From Lepidostoma basale (taxonomy: Eukaryota; Arthropoda; Insecta; Trichoptera; Lepidostomatidae), in contig JAHDVF020000577.1 of the NCBI GenBank assembly GCA_022606425.2, positions 806,001 to 870,000 on the forward strand: 64,000 nt of DNA, in the 5' to 3' direction. Position numbers and translations under genes: made by a program. This document shows positions 63,238-64,000 of this stretch, in pieces. The notes under the pieces are model-generated. The model was not told the origin of the DNA, searched no databases, and worked only from the letters and a program-made list of their open reading frames with translations. The first letter of the stretch is position 1, and each line of letters starts with the position of its first letter.

Positions 63238-64000
63238 TAACTAACTAACTAACTAACCATCACGCCGTCTCCCCGAAGGATGGACTGCCACACTTTTCTT
63301 TCCTGACATATTTCTCTCGCTTCCTCAACATTTTGTGTTAAATTATTTTTATTTTGTTATTTTATTTTATATCATTTTATTTTATATTATTTGTTTCAGA
63401 TTTATTTTGTGGGTGTTGGACGATCGAAGTGTACGCGGGAGATGCCTATCGGTGGTGGCGATGAGGTTTGCAACCCATCACACCGCGTCTCCCGCGGGGC
63501 GAAAAGAGAAGGATGGAGTGCCGCATCAGTAAATGTGTGACAGTCCATTCTTTCTGCCTGCCCTTTCGGGGAGACGGCGTGATGGTTAGTTAGTTAGTTA
63601 GTTAGTTCCTCAACACTTATAGATCGCGTCATGCACGCGCGTCGATTTCTCTGACATTCAATATTTGGTGTATTTGATCATGCCACGTTTTCCTCGGTCT
63701 TCCTCTATTTCTGGTTCCATTTACATCGTTAACATATATTTTTTTTACCATTCTTTCCATATGTCCAAACCATCTTAATGATCCTTTCATTATTTTGTTC
63801 ATAACACCATCGTTCGCACCGCATTCACTTTGGATATATCCATTCGACTATCATACAGAGTATCTACACGTTCGTCTAAGAGATCTCATTTCTACTGCAT
63901 TTATTCTACTATCATCCTTCTTTTGCCAGTTCCATGCTTCACTTCCATAGGGGTCGGCAAAAGAACACCACATTATGCACTGCCATCTTAGCTTTTTTGG
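63238..64000 (-). mobile_element. LINE-A split by an N element, runs off the window
   Basis: Tail and terminus 63238-63330 (with a short deletion), continuation from 63606 to the window end through the CMTR, RGRPRKTW, FGHMER and PTPMEVKHGTGKRR-type blocks to the AKMAVHN region. Frame broken by small indels. Confidence 0.9.
63331..63605 (+). mobile_element. N element, copy 2, complete, 10-bp duplication
   Basis: 275 bp from ttttgtgttaaattattttt to the (GTTA)n tail, flanked by ttcctcaaca on both sides (63321-63330 and 63606-63615). Order: T-rich part, head (gtgttggacgatcgaag), inverted LINE-A end, direct LINE-A end, tail. The duplication proves it moves as a unit. Confidence 0.93.

Noticed and set aside
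63580..63607. (TTAG)n runs as telomeric repeat
   Set aside because: Insect telomeres are (TTAGG)n. Here the unit is 4 bp and always follows the LINE-A or N terminus, so it is a retrotransposon tail.

Overview
The window reads as a gene-poor, AT-rich stretch of an arthropod nuclear genome, most likely a moth or butterfly. That is an inference from the mix of repeats: a transposon close to the silkworm mori-type mariners, several insect non-LTR retrotransposon (LINE) families, tRNA-derived SINEs and many foldback elements. I could support no host protein-coding gene, rRNA gene or functional tRNA gene. Nearly every longer open reading frame is a piece of a transposon protein or the antisense of one.

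Names used here. LINE-A is the dominant family (over 30 copies, all 5'-truncated); its reading frame runs to the last bases of the element and is followed directly by a (TTAG)n or (GTT)n tail. LINE-B to LINE-H, J and L are other LINE families seen as C-terminal coding remnants. N is a short non-autonomous element ending in the LINE-A 3' end. F, Z, H and R are foldback or dispersed repeats, many with a hammerhead-ribozyme-like core. S is a tRNA-derived SINE. Q, W, X and Y are further dispersed repeats.

Layout. 1-4.8 kb: LINE-A and LINE-B remnants, a Z repeat and the longest minus-strand LINE-A copy. 4.8-8 kb: an H/R foldback holding a LINE-D 3' end and invaded by a nearly intact mariner, whose transposase is broken only by a 32-nt palindrome. 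8-16 kb: hammerhead-like repeats, LINE-A, C and E copies and MITEs. 16-23 kb: N element, SINE fragment, LINE-F and LINE-E pieces, and a dead mori-type mariner. 23-32 kb: F and hammerhead foldbacks, LINE-C, LINE-L, SINE, a hAT-like fragment and a MITE split by LINE-A. 32-43 kb: LINE-A copies (some tail to tail), the R repeat and SINEs. 43-52 kb: F and Z repeats, nested LINE-F/LINE-G, and a 1,959-bp DNA transposon inside a SINE with an 8-bp target duplication. 52-64 kb: LINE-B, LINE-A, Y repeats, a long AT-rich stretch, a minisatellite with higher-order periodicity, and an N element nested in LINE-A.

How the parts relate. LINE-A appears to be the main driver: its target duplications (9-13 bp) and tails mark target-primed insertion, and the N element probably borrows its machinery. 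The most interesting signal is the recurrence, in several unrelated-looking repeats, of a fold matching a type I hammerhead ribozyme: a CTGANGA core, a stem II hairpin, GAA, a short palindromic stem III (usually ACATGT) and a cleavage nucleotide. Three copies keep every core residue. Such motifs are known from Penelope-like elements and retrozymes. Here they share an extra nucleotide after the CTGANGA box, and one abundant family has a paired change of two core positions. Several insertions can be dated relative to each other from empty sites inside the same window.
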